In this document: one piece after another, positions 9,303-17,426 of the stretch
Layout: each line of letters opens with the position of its first letter
How positions within the stretch are numbered: the first letter of the stretch is position 1
DNA from: Bradyrhizobium oligotrophicum S58
GTDB lineage: Bacteria; Pseudomonadota; Alphaproteobacteria; Rhizobiales; Xanthobacteraceae
DNA length: 64,000 nucleotides
Reading direction: 5' to 3'
Assembly: GCF_000344805.1 (NCBI RefSeq)
Contig: NC_020453.1
Coordinates: 1,674,001-1,738,000 of the forward strand
Notes under the pieces: generated by a model
What the model saw: the letters and a program-made list of their open reading frames with translations, nothing else
Databases searched by the model: none
Told to the model about the DNA's origin: nothing
Program-made: the position numbers and the translations under genes

Positions 9303-10973
9303 ATGTCTGCAAGTCTGACGCTGAATAAGATTACGGCCCAGAAGGGCATCACGATCGCTGAGGCCGCAAACCGCGTCGCGGATCTCGGCTGGACGCCGAG
9401 CTACGTCCAGGAAGCGATGACCTTCCCGACCGACTACAAGATTTCGAAGACTCCGCGCGATCCGATGAAGCAGGTGCTGCGATCGTATTTCCCGATGCAG
9501 GAGGAGAAGGACAACCGGGTCTACGGCGCGCTCGACGCGGCGTTGCGCGGCGACATGTTCCGCAACGTTGAGCCGCGCTGGGTCGAGTGGATGAAGCTGT
9601 TCCTGGCGATCATCCCGTTCCCGGAGATTTCGGCTGCGCGGTCGATGGCGATGGTCGGCCGGCTCGCGCCGGGCGAGGAGCTGCGCACCGGCTTCACGAT
9701 GCAGATGGTCGACGAGTTCCGGCACTCGACGATCCAGATGAACCTCAAGAAGTGGTACATGGAGAACTACATCGATCCGGCCGGGTTCGACATCACCGAG
9801 GCGGCGTTCGGCAAGTGCTACGCGACGACGATCGGCCGCCAGTTCGCCGAGGGCTTCCTGACCGGCGATGCGATCACCGCAGCCAACGTCTACCTCACGG
9901 TGGTCGCCGAGACCGCGTTCACGAACACCTTGTTCGTGGCGATGCCGTCGGAAGCCGCCCGCAATGGCGACTACGCGCTGCCGACCGTGTTCCTGTCGGT
10001 GCAGTCGGACGAATCGCGCCACATCGGCAACGGCCACTCGATGCTGATGGCGATGATCAACGATCCGTCGAACCACCAGCTGCTCGAGCGCGACCTGAAA
10101 TATGCCTTCTGGCAGAACCATGCGATCGTCGACGCGGCGATCGGCACCTTCATCGAATACGGCACCACCAACCGCGACAAGAACAAGGAGTCCTATGCGG
10201 AGCTCTGGCACCGCTGGATCTATGAGGACTATTATCGCACCTACATGCTGCCGCTGGAGAAATACGGCATCAAGATCCATCACGACGACGTCGCCGCCGC
10301 CTGGGATCGCATCGTCAAGAAGAACTACGTCCACAAGACCGCGCAGTTCTTCGCGGTCGGCTGGTCGGCGAATTTCTGGCGGATCGAAGCCCAGACCGAA
10401 AAGGACTTCGAGTGGTTCGAGCACAAATATCCGGGCTGGTACGCCGAGTTCGGCGACTTCTGGAAGTGGTACGCGAAGCTGAGCGTGCCGGGCGAGACCA
10501 ACATCATCTTCAACAGCGACGTCGGCTACGTCTACCCGCATCGCTGCTGGAGTTGCATGGTGCCTTGCCTGATCCGCGAAGACTTCGTCTGCGACGAGGT
10601 CGACGGCAAGATCTACACCTATTGCTCGGAAGGCTGCCGCTGGACCCACAAGGTGGCGTTCGCCGCCGAATATGAAGGCCGCGCGACGCCGGCGATGGGG
10701 CGCTTCAGCGGTCGCCGCGAATGGGAAGACTGCTATCACGGCTGGGACATCGCCGACGCGATCAAGGATCTCGGCTTCGTCCGTCCCGACGGCAAGACCC
10801 TGACGGCCCAGCCGCACCTGCGGTTCGATGCCAAGGACATGTGGACGCTCGATCACGTGCGCGGCCACCAGCTCGGCAGTCCGCTGCGCGGCTTCCGCGC
10901 GCTCTCGCCGATCGAACGCGAGGTCGCGGTCGCCGACTATCGCAAGGGCTTCACGATCAATCCTTGCCACTGA
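9303..10973 (+). CDS. mimA: Propane/acetone monooxygenase, hydroxylase large (alpha) subunit
   Basis: This 556-residue protein belongs to the soluble diiron monooxygenases, group of propane 2-monooxygenase (MimA/PrmA). The carboxylate-bridged diiron ligands can be placed as E109, E138 and H141 (DEFRH), E203 (AETAF), and E237 and H240 (DESRH). A C-terminal cysteine-rich segment (CWSCMVPC...CSEGC) is typical of the prm/mim group. It hydroxylates propane at C2, and in some members acetone or phenol, using O2 and electrons from MimB. ATG 9303 follows AAAGGAGAAGG. A perfect hairpin lies directly after the stop, before mimB. Confidence 0.93.
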   Translation: MSASLTLNKITAQKGITIAEAANRVADLGWTPSYVQEAMTFPTDYKISKTPRDPMKQVLRSYFPMQEEKDNRVYGALDAALRGDMFRNVEPRWVEWMKLFLAIIPFPEISAARSMAMVGRLAPGEELRTGFTMQMVDEFRHSTIQMNLKKWYMENYIDPAGFDITEAAFGKCYATTIGRQFAEGFLTGDAITAANVYLTVVAETAFTNTLFVAMPSEAARNGDYALPTVFLSVQSDESRHIGNGHSMLMAMINDPSNHQLLERDLKYAFWQNHAIVDAAIGTFIEYGTTNRDKNKESYAELWHRWIYEDYYRTYMLPLEKYGIKIHHDDVAAAWDRIVKKNYVHKTAQFFAVGWSANFWRIEAQTEKDFEWFEHKYPGWYAEFGDFWKWYAKLSVPGETNIIFNSDVGYVYPHRCWSCMVPCLIREDFVCDEVDGKIYTYCSEGCRWTHKVAFAAEYEGRATPAMGRFSGRREWEDCYHGWDIADAIKDLGFVRPDGKTLTAQPHLRFDAKDMWTLDHVRGHQLGSPLRGFRALSPIEREVAVADYRKGFTINPCH

Positions 10974-10982
10974 CGATGTCGA

Positions 10983-11012
10983 GGCAGGGAGCCGGTCCGC
11001 CGGCTCCCTGCC
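10983..11012 (+). promoter_or_regulatory. Intercistronic hairpin between mimA and mimB
   Basis: A perfect 13-bp stem (GGCAGGGAGCCGG pairing with CCGGCTCCCTGCC) closes a 4-nt loop and starts 10 nt after the mimA stop. There is no following U tract, so it is more likely an mRNA 3' stabiliser or partial attenuator than a full terminator. It would raise the hydroxylase large subunit relative to the reductase. Confidence 0.75.
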
Positions 11013-11044
11013 GCCACCAGGCGCGCGTTTTCGGAGAAGTGTCG

Positions 11045-12109
11045 ATGTCGGTTGATACGGGGGTGATGATGGCGGGTTTGCAGGTTCACAAGGTTCGGTT
11101 CGAGCCTGTCGGGATCGAGATGGAGGTCGAGGAAGGCGAGACCGTTCTCGATGCGGCATTCCGTCAGGGCATCTCGCTGATGCATGGCTGCAAGGAAGGC
11201 CAGTGCGGGAGCTGCAAGTCGAAGCTCGTCGATGGCGACATCGAGCTGATGAAATACTCGACCTTCGCCCTGCCGGACTACGAGAGCGAGAACGGCCACG
11301 TGCTGCTGTGCCGGACGCACGCCTACAGTGATGTCAGCTTCGAGCTGCTCAATTACGACGAGGACCTGCTCAGCCGGTCGATCGCAGTCAAGTCGTTTCG
11401 CGGACGCGTGGCCGGCATCACGGCGCTGACGTCGGACATCCGCCTGCTGGAGATCGAGATCGACAGACCGATGAAATTCTGGGCCGGCCAGTATGTCGAT
11501 TTGACGATCGACGATGGCCGCATCACCCGTGCGTTCTCGATGGCGAACGCGCCGGGCGAGGGCACGCGGCTCAGCTTCATCATCAAGAAGTATCCGAATG
11601 GCGCCTTCTCGTCGCAGCTCGACGGCGGGCTCGGCGTCGGCAGCCTCGTGATGGCGAAGGGCCCGTATGGCACCTGCTTTCGGCGCGAACAGCGGCCCGG
11701 CCCGATGCTGCTGATCGGCGGCGGCTCCGGAATGTCGCCGCTGTGGTCGATTCTGGCCGATCACATCGCCAGCGGCGAACAGCGGCCGATCCGGTTCTTC
11801 TACGGCGCGAGGTCTCGTGCCGATCTGTTCTACCTCGACCAGGTGGCGGCGATCGGCGAGCAGCTTGCGGATTTCAAGTTCGTGCCGGCGCTGTCGCATG
11901 CGACGCCTGACGACCATTGGGACGGCGAGACCGGCTTCGTCCATGAGGTCGTCGCGCGCCATCTGCGCGAAGAACAGCTGGCGGGGGCGATCGACGCCTA
12001 TGCCTGCGGTCCGACGCCGATGATCGATGCCGTGCTGCCGGTCCTGCAGGTCAATGGCGTCGAGCCGGATCACATCTATTTCGACAAGTTTACGCCGGCG
12101 GTGCGATGA
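11045..12109 (+). CDS. mimB: Propane monooxygenase reductase
   Basis: This 354-residue protein passes electrons from NADH to the hydroxylase. A plant-type [2Fe-2S] ferredoxin domain comes first, with C49, C54, C57 and C89 (CKEGQCGSC...C). It is followed by an FAD-binding barrel (RAFSMANAP about 165-170) and an NAD-binding domain (GGGSGMSPLWS, then the terminal YACGPTPMID). ATG 11045 is preceded by CGGAGAAG. Length and domain order are those expected for MimB/PrmB-type reductases. The gene is preceded by the mimA 3' hairpin. Confidence 0.93.
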   Translation: MSVDTGVMMAGLQVHKVRFEPVGIEMEVEEGETVLDAAFRQGISLMHGCKEGQCGSCKSKLVDGDIELMKYSTFALPDYESENGHVLLCRTHAYSDVSFELLNYDEDLLSRSIAVKSFRGRVAGITALTSDIRLLEIEIDRPMKFWAGQYVDLTIDDGRITRAFSMANAPGEGTRLSFIIKKYPNGAFSSQLDGGLGVGSLVMAKGPYGTCFRREQRPGPMLLIGGGSGMSPLWSILADHIASGEQRPIRFFYGARSRADLFYLDQVAAIGEQLADFKFVPALSHATPDDHWDGETGFVHEVVARHLREEQLAGAIDAYACGPTPMIDAVLPVLQVNGVEPDHIYFDKFTPAVR

Positions 12110-12157
12110 CGGCGTTCGGAAATCGTCGCAACACAAGAGCAAAAGAGGGAGGCCATC

Positions 12158-13255
12158 ATGAATGTGCAAGCAGGCAGCGCCACGGCGGAGCCGTCGGTCG
12201 TCAAATCGGGAGCGGCGGGATCCGCAGTCTTTCCCGGCTCCGACAGCCGCAAATACAACTATTTCGAGCCGAAGGGCCGCAAGGCGACCCACTATGAGGA
12301 CATGACCGTCGACGTCCAGCCCGATCCGGAGCGCTATCTGCTGCAGGACTGGATCATCTCGTTCCCCGACGGCACGCCGACGTACAGCAAGGACTGGACG
12401 GCGGCGAAGAGCTCCAACTGGCACAAGTTCCGCGCGGTCGACCAGGAATGGGAGCGCACGCACTATCAGCGGCAGTCGACGATCTGCGGCATGGTGCAGA
12501 ACACCATCGAGAACGGCCGCAAGTCCGGCGCGCCGGCGCGCTTCGACCCGGCCTGGGTGAAGATCCTGCAGAACCATCTCGGCGCCTTCAAGCACGCCGA
12601 GTTCGGGCTGGGCACGTCGACCATGCAGGCGCAGCGCTATGGCTACACCCAGATGGTCAACAACGCGATCCTGACCAACTCGTCCTACAAACTGCGCTTT
12701 GCCCAGGACATCACGCTCTATCTGAGCGAGATCGCGCTCGACCTGCCAGGCTTCGACGTCAACGCCGGCAAGACGCATTGGCTCGAGGATCCGATCTGGC
12801 AGGGCGTGCGCAAGTCGATCGAGTCGGTGATGGGGTCGAACGACTATCTCGAGCAGTACTTCGCGACCAACGTCGTGTTCGAACCGCTGGTCGGCGAGCT
12901 GTTCCGGTCCGGGTTCCTGATGCAGGCCGCGTCGGCGCAGAACGACTTCATCACGCCGGCGGTGGTGTCGGCTGCGGAGGCCGATTACGAGCGCAATCTC
13001 GCCAACACGGTCGAGCTGTTCCACATCCTCGGCACCGACCCCACGCATGCGGCGCACAACATCGCGCTGTTCAACAAATGGCTGACCAAGCACGCCGAGC
13101 TTGCGCTCGACGCCGCCAACCGGTTGCAGCCGATCTGGTCGCAGCCGCGCGTCAAGGTCGTGACCTTCGGCGACGCGCTCGCGCAGGCCAAGAACCGGAT
13201 CAGGGGCATTGCCGCGGAGCTTGGCCTGACGGTTCCGGCCGGTCTCACCTCGTAG
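12158..13255 (+). CDS. mimC: Propane monooxygenase, hydroxylase small (beta) subunit
   Basis: This 365-residue protein has the ferritin-like helical fold of the beta subunit of soluble diiron monooxygenases, without the diiron ligand set. Recognisable features include the N-terminal SDSRKYNYFEPKGRKATHYED block, the central LGTSTMQAQRYGY and the C-terminal HAAHNIALFNKWLTKHAELALDA. It forms the (alpha-beta)2 hydroxylase with MimA. The start at 12158 follows GAGGGAGG. It is 48 bp from mimB and 42 bp from mimD, with no hairpin on either side. Confidence 0.92.
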   Translation: MNVQAGSATAEPSVVKSGAAGSAVFPGSDSRKYNYFEPKGRKATHYEDMTVDVQPDPERYLLQDWIISFPDGTPTYSKDWTAAKSSNWHKFRAVDQEWERTHYQRQSTICGMVQNTIENGRKSGAPARFDPAWVKILQNHLGAFKHAEFGLGTSTMQAQRYGYTQMVNNAILTNSSYKLRFAQDITLYLSEIALDLPGFDVNAGKTHWLEDPIWQGVRKSIESVMGSNDYLEQYFATNVVFEPLVGELFRSGFLMQAASAQNDFITPAVVSAAEADYERNLANTVELFHILGTDPTHAAHNIALFNKWLTKHAELALDAANRLQPIWSQPRVKVVTFGDALAQAKNRIRGIAAELGLTVPAGLTS

Positions 13256-13297
13256 CCGAACCCCACGCCGATCGATCAAACCGTCAGGAGAGCGACC

Positions 13298-13654
13298 ATG
13301 ATGCACGAAGCCGACAACATCTTCAAATCGATGAAGGACATCAAGTTCGAGGACACGGTGTCCCATCAATGCGGGGTCACCATGAACGACAGTGTCGAGG
13401 CGCGCGCCATCGCCGACGTGATGAGCCGTCACGACCACATCACGGTGACTTACATGCCGGCGATGATCCGGATCGACGGTATCGGCAAGATGGAATTCAA
13501 AATGGACGAGATCTCGGAGGAGCTCGGTCGTGAGATGACGCCGCATCTGTTCGAGATCGCGACCTCGACCCACTACGGCCGGATGGTCATGATCGACGAC
13601 AACACCGTGATGCTGTTCGGCGACATGAACGAAATGATGAAATACATCGTGTGA
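13298..13654 (+). CDS. mimD: Propane monooxygenase coupling (effector) protein
   Basis: This 118-residue MmoB/DmpM-family protein has the typical DSVEARAIADVMSR segment and the EELGREMTPHLFEI helix. The coupling protein binds the hydroxylase and tunes substrate access and O2 activation; it has no cofactor. Two consecutive ATGs (13298 and 13301) follow AGGAGAG. It is the last of the four catalytic-complex genes, and a strong hairpin separates it from the accessory genes. Confidence 0.93.
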   Translation: MMHEADNIFKSMKDIKFEDTVSHQCGVTMNDSVEARAIADVMSRHDHITVTYMPAMIRIDGIGKMEFKMDEISEELGREMTPHLFEIATSTHYGRMVMIDDNTVMLFGDMNEMMKYIV

Positions 13655-13671
13655 TCAGGCGGCGCAGAACG

Positions 13672-13696
13672 CCCGGCCGGCTTCTGGCCGGCCGGG
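13672..13696 (+). promoter_or_regulatory. Intercistronic hairpin after mimD
   Basis: A perfect 10-bp GC stem (CCCGGCCGGC pairing with GCCGGCCGGG) has a 5-nt loop and starts 17 nt after the mimD stop. No U tract follows. It divides the catalytic genes from the amidohydrolase-DUF59-groEL part and probably lowers readthrough or protects the mimABCD message. Confidence 0.75.
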
Positions 13697-13758
13697 CCAA
13701 TCGGGCGATGCCGTCATGGCGCGCCTCACAACATCCATTTGGGAGCGGGAGACGCGCA

Positions 13759-14796
13759 ATGTACAGGACGGCGACGGGTGAAGAGATATTCGTGATCGAC
13801 GGCCATACCCATTTCTGGGACGGCAGTCCGGCGAACCAGAAGAACATTCACGGCAAGCAGTTCATCGACTGCTTCTATGCCTATCATTCCAATCTCAGTC
13901 CGCCCTCGGAGAAGTGGGAGAAGGAGAAGTTCGAGAAGTACGACGCGAAAACGATGTTCGAGGACCTGTTCGTCTCCGGCTATGACGACATGGCGATCCT
14001 GCAGCCGACCTACCTGACCGATTTCTACAAGAACGGCTTCAATACGACCGAACGCAATGCCGCGATGAAGAAGAGCCACCCGGACCGCTTCATTCTCAAC
14101 GGCGCGTTCGACCCGCGGGACGGCAGCAAGGGCCTGGAGGATCTCCACGCGTTGGCGGAGAAGCACAAGCTCAAGGGCGTCAAGCTGTACACGGCGGAAT
14201 GGCGCGGCGAATCCAAGGGCTACAAGCTGTCCGACAAGGAATCCTACAAGTATCTAGAAGCGGCGCAGAAGCTCGGCATCAAGAACGTTCACGTCCACAA
14301 GGGCCCGACCATCATCCCCTTGAATCGTGACGCGTTCGACGTCGCCGACATCGACGACGTCGCGACGTCGTTCCAGGATCTGAATTTCATCGTCGAGCAT
14401 TGCGGGCTGCCGCGGCTGGACGACTTCTGCTGGATCGCGACCCAGGAGACCAACGTCTACGCAGGTATCGCCGTGGCGCTGCCGTTCATCCATTCGCGTC
14501 CCGGCTATTTCGCTCACGTGATGTCGGAGCTGCTGTTCTGGCTCGGGCCGGACAAGATCCTCTATGGCAGCGACTACGGCATCTGGACGCCGAAATGGCT
14601 GATCGACAAGTTCATGGCGTTCGAGATTCCGGAGGACATCACCAAGGAGACCGGCTCGGTGCTGACCTTGGAGAACAAGACCAAGATCCTCGGTCTCAAC
14701 GCAGCCCGGCTCTACGGCATCGATGTCGAAGCCCAGAAGCAGAAGATCCGGGCCGGTGGCGGATACGCGCATCTCGCCGAACCCGTACCGGCGTAA
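13759..14796 (+). CDS. Amidohydrolase_2-family TIM-barrel protein of the mim operon
   Basis: This 345-residue protein has the amidohydrolase-2 metal-binding start DGHTHFWDG, a mid-barrel His (NVHVHKGP), VEHCGLPRLDDF and a late catalytic Asp in LYGSDYGIWTPKW. A homologue lies directly behind the coupling protein gene in actinobacterial prm/mim operons, where it is needed or helpful for monooxygenase function, although its reaction is not established. The start at 13759 follows GGGAG. A decarboxylase or hydrolase acting on an oxidation product is possible; an assembly role is an alternative. Confidence 0.85.
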   Translation: MYRTATGEEIFVIDGHTHFWDGSPANQKNIHGKQFIDCFYAYHSNLSPPSEKWEKEKFEKYDAKTMFEDLFVSGYDDMAILQPTYLTDFYKNGFNTTERNAAMKKSHPDRFILNGAFDPRDGSKGLEDLHALAEKHKLKGVKLYTAEWRGESKGYKLSDKESYKYLEAAQKLGIKNVHVHKGPTIIPLNRDAFDVADIDDVATSFQDLNFIVEHCGLPRLDDFCWIATQETNVYAGIAVALPFIHSRPGYFAHVMSELLFWLGPDKILYGSDYGIWTPKWLIDKFMAFEIPEDITKETGSVLTLENKTKILGLNAARLYGIDVEAQKQKIRAGGGYAHLAEPVPA

Positions 14797-14801
14797 GCGC
14801 C

Positions 14802-15590
14802 ATGAGCGGGCGCGTGGCAAGGTGCCTGCCGGAACGGGACCGGCAGGCCGATGAGAGGCAGATCGAGACCAGGCAGGCCGAGCTGTGGGCCTGCCTGCAT
14901 GCTGTGACGGATCCGGAGCTCGATGAATCCGTGGTCGATCTCAACTTCGTCACCAGGGCGGATGTCGACGCGGCCAACCATGTCGACATCGAATTCCGGC
15001 TGCCGACCTATTGGTGTGCCGCCAACTTCTCGTTCCTGATGGCGGACGACATGCGCCGTGCCGTCAGCGCGCTCGACTGGGTGGAAAGCGTCAGTGTGGT
15101 CCTCGGCGAGCACATGTATGCCGACAAGATCAATGCCGGCCTGGCGCAGGGCCTGTCGTTTCAGGAGACGTTCGGCGTCGAGGCCGACGGCGAGCTGGAT
15201 GATCTGCGCCGGACGTTTCTCCTCAAGGCGTTCCAGCGCCGCCAGGTCGCCCTGCTCAATCATCTCACGGAGCTCGGACACGTGCCGGATACGATCACCG
15301 CGCTCAACCTAGCGGAGCTTCGTTGCCTTCCCGTCGACGACGAGGGTGACAGGCTGCGGCGGCGTTATCTCGAGCGGCGGGATGTGGTGGCGGCCGCCCG
15401 CGACGAGACGCCGGCTTTTGTCAATGCCGCGGGAGTGCCGCTGCGCGCCGATGGATTTGCCGCCTACGTCTCAGGGCTGAGACGGGTCGGTATCAACGCG
15501 GAATTCAACAGTGCGCTGTGCCGCGGTCTGCTGTCGGTGCGTTTCGATCTCGAGACGCCGTTCGTTCCAAGAGCACGCGCCTCGGCCTGA
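14802..15590 (+). CDS. DUF59/MIP18-family protein of the mim operon
   Basis: This 262-residue protein starts 5 nt after the amidohydrolase stop. The N-terminal 100 residues are a MIP18/DUF59 domain (VTDPELDESVVDLNFV, then WCAANFSFLMADDM), the family of PaaD, SufT and eukaryotic CIA2 that serves iron-sulfur or metal-centre maturation. The following 150 residues have no recognised domain. The equivalent gene is present in actinobacterial prm/mim operons. A job in assembling the diiron centre or the reductase [2Fe-2S] cluster is the most reasonable inference. Confidence 0.85.
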   Translation: MSGRVARCLPERDRQADERQIETRQAELWACLHAVTDPELDESVVDLNFVTRADVDAANHVDIEFRLPTYWCAANFSFLMADDMRRAVSALDWVESVSVVLGEHMYADKINAGLAQGLSFQETFGVEADGELDDLRRTFLLKAFQRRQVALLNHLTELGHVPDTITALNLAELRCLPVDDEGDRLRRRYLERRDVVAAARDETPAFVNAAGVPLRADGFAAYVSGLRRVGINAEFNSALCRGLLSVRFDLETPFVPRARASA

Positions 15591-15666
15591 CCGGCCGGGG
15601 AACAACAACAACAGTCGCGCCGGCCATCACGGCGGCGAACGACCAGTCCAATGGGAGGTTAGGACC

Positions 15667-17295
15667 ATGCCGAAGATCATGCTGCATGATGAAGCCGCGC
15701 GGGCCGCATTGGGACGCGGTGTTGCCAAGCTTGCCAAGGCGGTGCGCGGAACCTTGGGGCCGAAGGGGATGAACGCGATCATGGACCGTCCGATCGGAAC
15801 GCCGATCGTGTCGCGCGATGGCGTCAGCATCGCCAGCGAGATCGAGCTCGAATGTCCGTTCGAGAACATGGGCGCACAGGTGCTGCGCGAGGTGTCGAAG
15901 CAGACCAACGATATCGCGGGCGACGGCACCACGACGGCGACGGTGCTCGCCGACGTGCTGGTGCAGGACGGCCTGAAGAGCCTCGCCGCCGGCGCCAATC
16001 CGGTGGAATTGGTGGCGGGCCTCGAACTGGCGGTGGCGGAGACGATCAAGAACCTGAAGCGGTCCGCAATGGCGCTGCAGGGATCGGCAGGCCTGCGGGC
16101 GGTCGCAAGCATCGCAGCCAACGACATTGCGCTCGGCGACATGGTCGCAGAAGCCTTCGAGCGTGCCGGAACGCACGGGATCGTCGCGGTCGAATATGGC
16201 AGCACCGTCCAGACGGTTCTGGAAGTCGTCGAAGGCATGGCGTTCGAGCGCGGCTATCTCTCGCATCACATGGTGACGGATGTGGAGCGCATGCAGGTCG
16301 TTCTCGACAATCCGTTTATTCTCATGACCGACCACAAGATCCAGAGCGGCGAGCAGCTCGCCGGCGTGATCTCGCTGGTGGAAAGGAGCGGCCGTCCCTT
16401 GCTGATCATCGCGGAGGAAGTCGCGCCCGTCGTGATCATGCAGCTGCTGGCGCGCCGCGAGAAGAGCAACTTCAAGGTCGCTGCGATCCATCCGCCGGAG
16501 TTCGGCCATTGGCGCAAGGCCATGCTGGAGGATATCGCCATCACCACCGGCGGCCGTGTGATCTCGGTCGATCTGGGCGGCCGGCTGGAAAAGGCCGAGC
16601 TGCAGGATCTCGGTGCCGCCCGTCAGGTCCGGATCTCCGCGTCCAAGACCTTGATCACGGCAGGGGCCGGCGACCCGGCCAAGATTGCTGCGCGTCGCGA
16701 GCAGGTGATGCGGCAATATGAGGCGGCGCCTGAGAATATCGAGCGCGACAAGTTTCAGGAGCGCATCGCCAAGCTCTCCGGCGGCACGGCGATGATCCTG
16801 GCGGGAGGAGCGACGCCCGTCGAACAGAAGCGTCGAACCCAGCTGATCGAGGACGCGATCAATGCGACGCGGGCCGCGATCGAGGAGGGCATCGTCCCAG
16901 GCGGCGGCTTTGCGCTGGTGAAGGCGGCGCCGAAGCTCGACGACCTGATCAGCGGCCTGGACGGCAGCGTGAGGCAGGGCGCCGAACTGCTGCAGCGCGC
17001 GCTCAGCCGTCCGCTGTTTCATATCGCCGCGAATGCCGGCCTCGATGCCGAGGCGGAGGTCAAGAAGGTCGCCAAGGGCGCCAACGGTCACGGTCTCGAC
17101 GCGCGCAACGGCGCGTCGGTCGATCTCGTCAAGGCCGGCATCGTCGATCCGGTCAAGGTCTGCTACAGCGCGGTTCGCAATGCCGCCTCCGTCGCCGGGC
17201 TGATCCTCACGACGCAGACGCTCATTGCGAAGAAGCCGGACGATTATGATCCCACCGCTGGTCCGGCGCTGGGCGGGGGCGCCGAGCGGCTTTGA
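15667..17295 (+). CDS. groEL: Operon-specific GroEL-type chaperonin (MimG-like)
   Basis: This 542-residue group I chaperonin subunit carries the ATP-binding GDGTTTATVLA, the N-terminal TLGPKGMNAIMD and a C-terminal PGGGFALVKA. It differs from housekeeping GroEL by divergent apical and N-terminal sequence and by lacking the Gly-Gly-Met tail; it ends PALGGGAERL. No groES accompanies it. In Mycobacterium a GroEL-like protein (MimG) is required to fold the MimA hydroxylase, so this gene probably serves the same client. ATG 15667 follows GGGAGGTTAGGACC. It is the last gene of the operon and converges on regulator 2. Confidence 0.93.
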   Translation: MPKIMLHDEAARAALGRGVAKLAKAVRGTLGPKGMNAIMDRPIGTPIVSRDGVSIASEIELECPFENMGAQVLREVSKQTNDIAGDGTTTATVLADVLVQDGLKSLAAGANPVELVAGLELAVAETIKNLKRSAMALQGSAGLRAVASIAANDIALGDMVAEAFERAGTHGIVAVEYGSTVQTVLEVVEGMAFERGYLSHHMVTDVERMQVVLDNPFILMTDHKIQSGEQLAGVISLVERSGRPLLIIAEEVAPVVIMQLLARREKSNFKVAAIHPPEFGHWRKAMLEDIAITTGGRVISVDLGGRLEKAELQDLGAARQVRISASKTLITAGAGDPAKIAARREQVMRQYEAAPENIERDKFQERIAKLSGGTAMILAGGATPVEQKRRTQLIEDAINATRAAIEEGIVPGGGFALVKAAPKLDDLISGLDGSVRQGAELLQRALSRPLFHIAANAGLDAEAEVKKVAKGANGHGLDARNGASVDLVKAGIVDPVKVCYSAVRNAASVAGLILTTQTLIAKKPDDYDPTAGPALGGGAERL

Positions 17296-17325
17296 GCCGC
17301 GCGGCCTTGCGCTGCAGGTGAGCAA

Positions 17326-17359
17326 CCGTGAAGCCGGGTGTCGACACTCGGATTCACGG
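17326..17359. terminator. Candidate bidirectional terminator hairpin
   Basis: A 34-nt near-perfect inverted repeat (outer arms CCGTGAA and TTCACGG, inner arms CCGGGTGT and ACACTCGG) lies 31 nt after the groEL stop and in the gap before the convergent regulator ends. A second inverted pair (about 17361-17371 with 17400-17410) follows. There is no U tract, so termination may be Rho-assisted. Confidence 0.6.
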
Positions 17360-17426
17360 CGATGCGTCGCGCCCGGGGAGACGATCTTGGTGTAGACCCG
17401 CGACGCGTCGCGAACTACGCCTCGGA

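Noticed and set aside
9288..13573. Long minus-strand frames opposite mimA-mimC (623 and 878 codons)
   Set aside because: The plus strand encodes clear MimA, MimB and MimC with catalytic motifs; the antisense text is shadow composition (RDR, RRH repeats).
13651..13758. N-terminal extension of the amidohydrolase from 13651
   Set aside because: It would read through the hairpin at 13672-13696, and the ribosome site and family-like start are at 13759.
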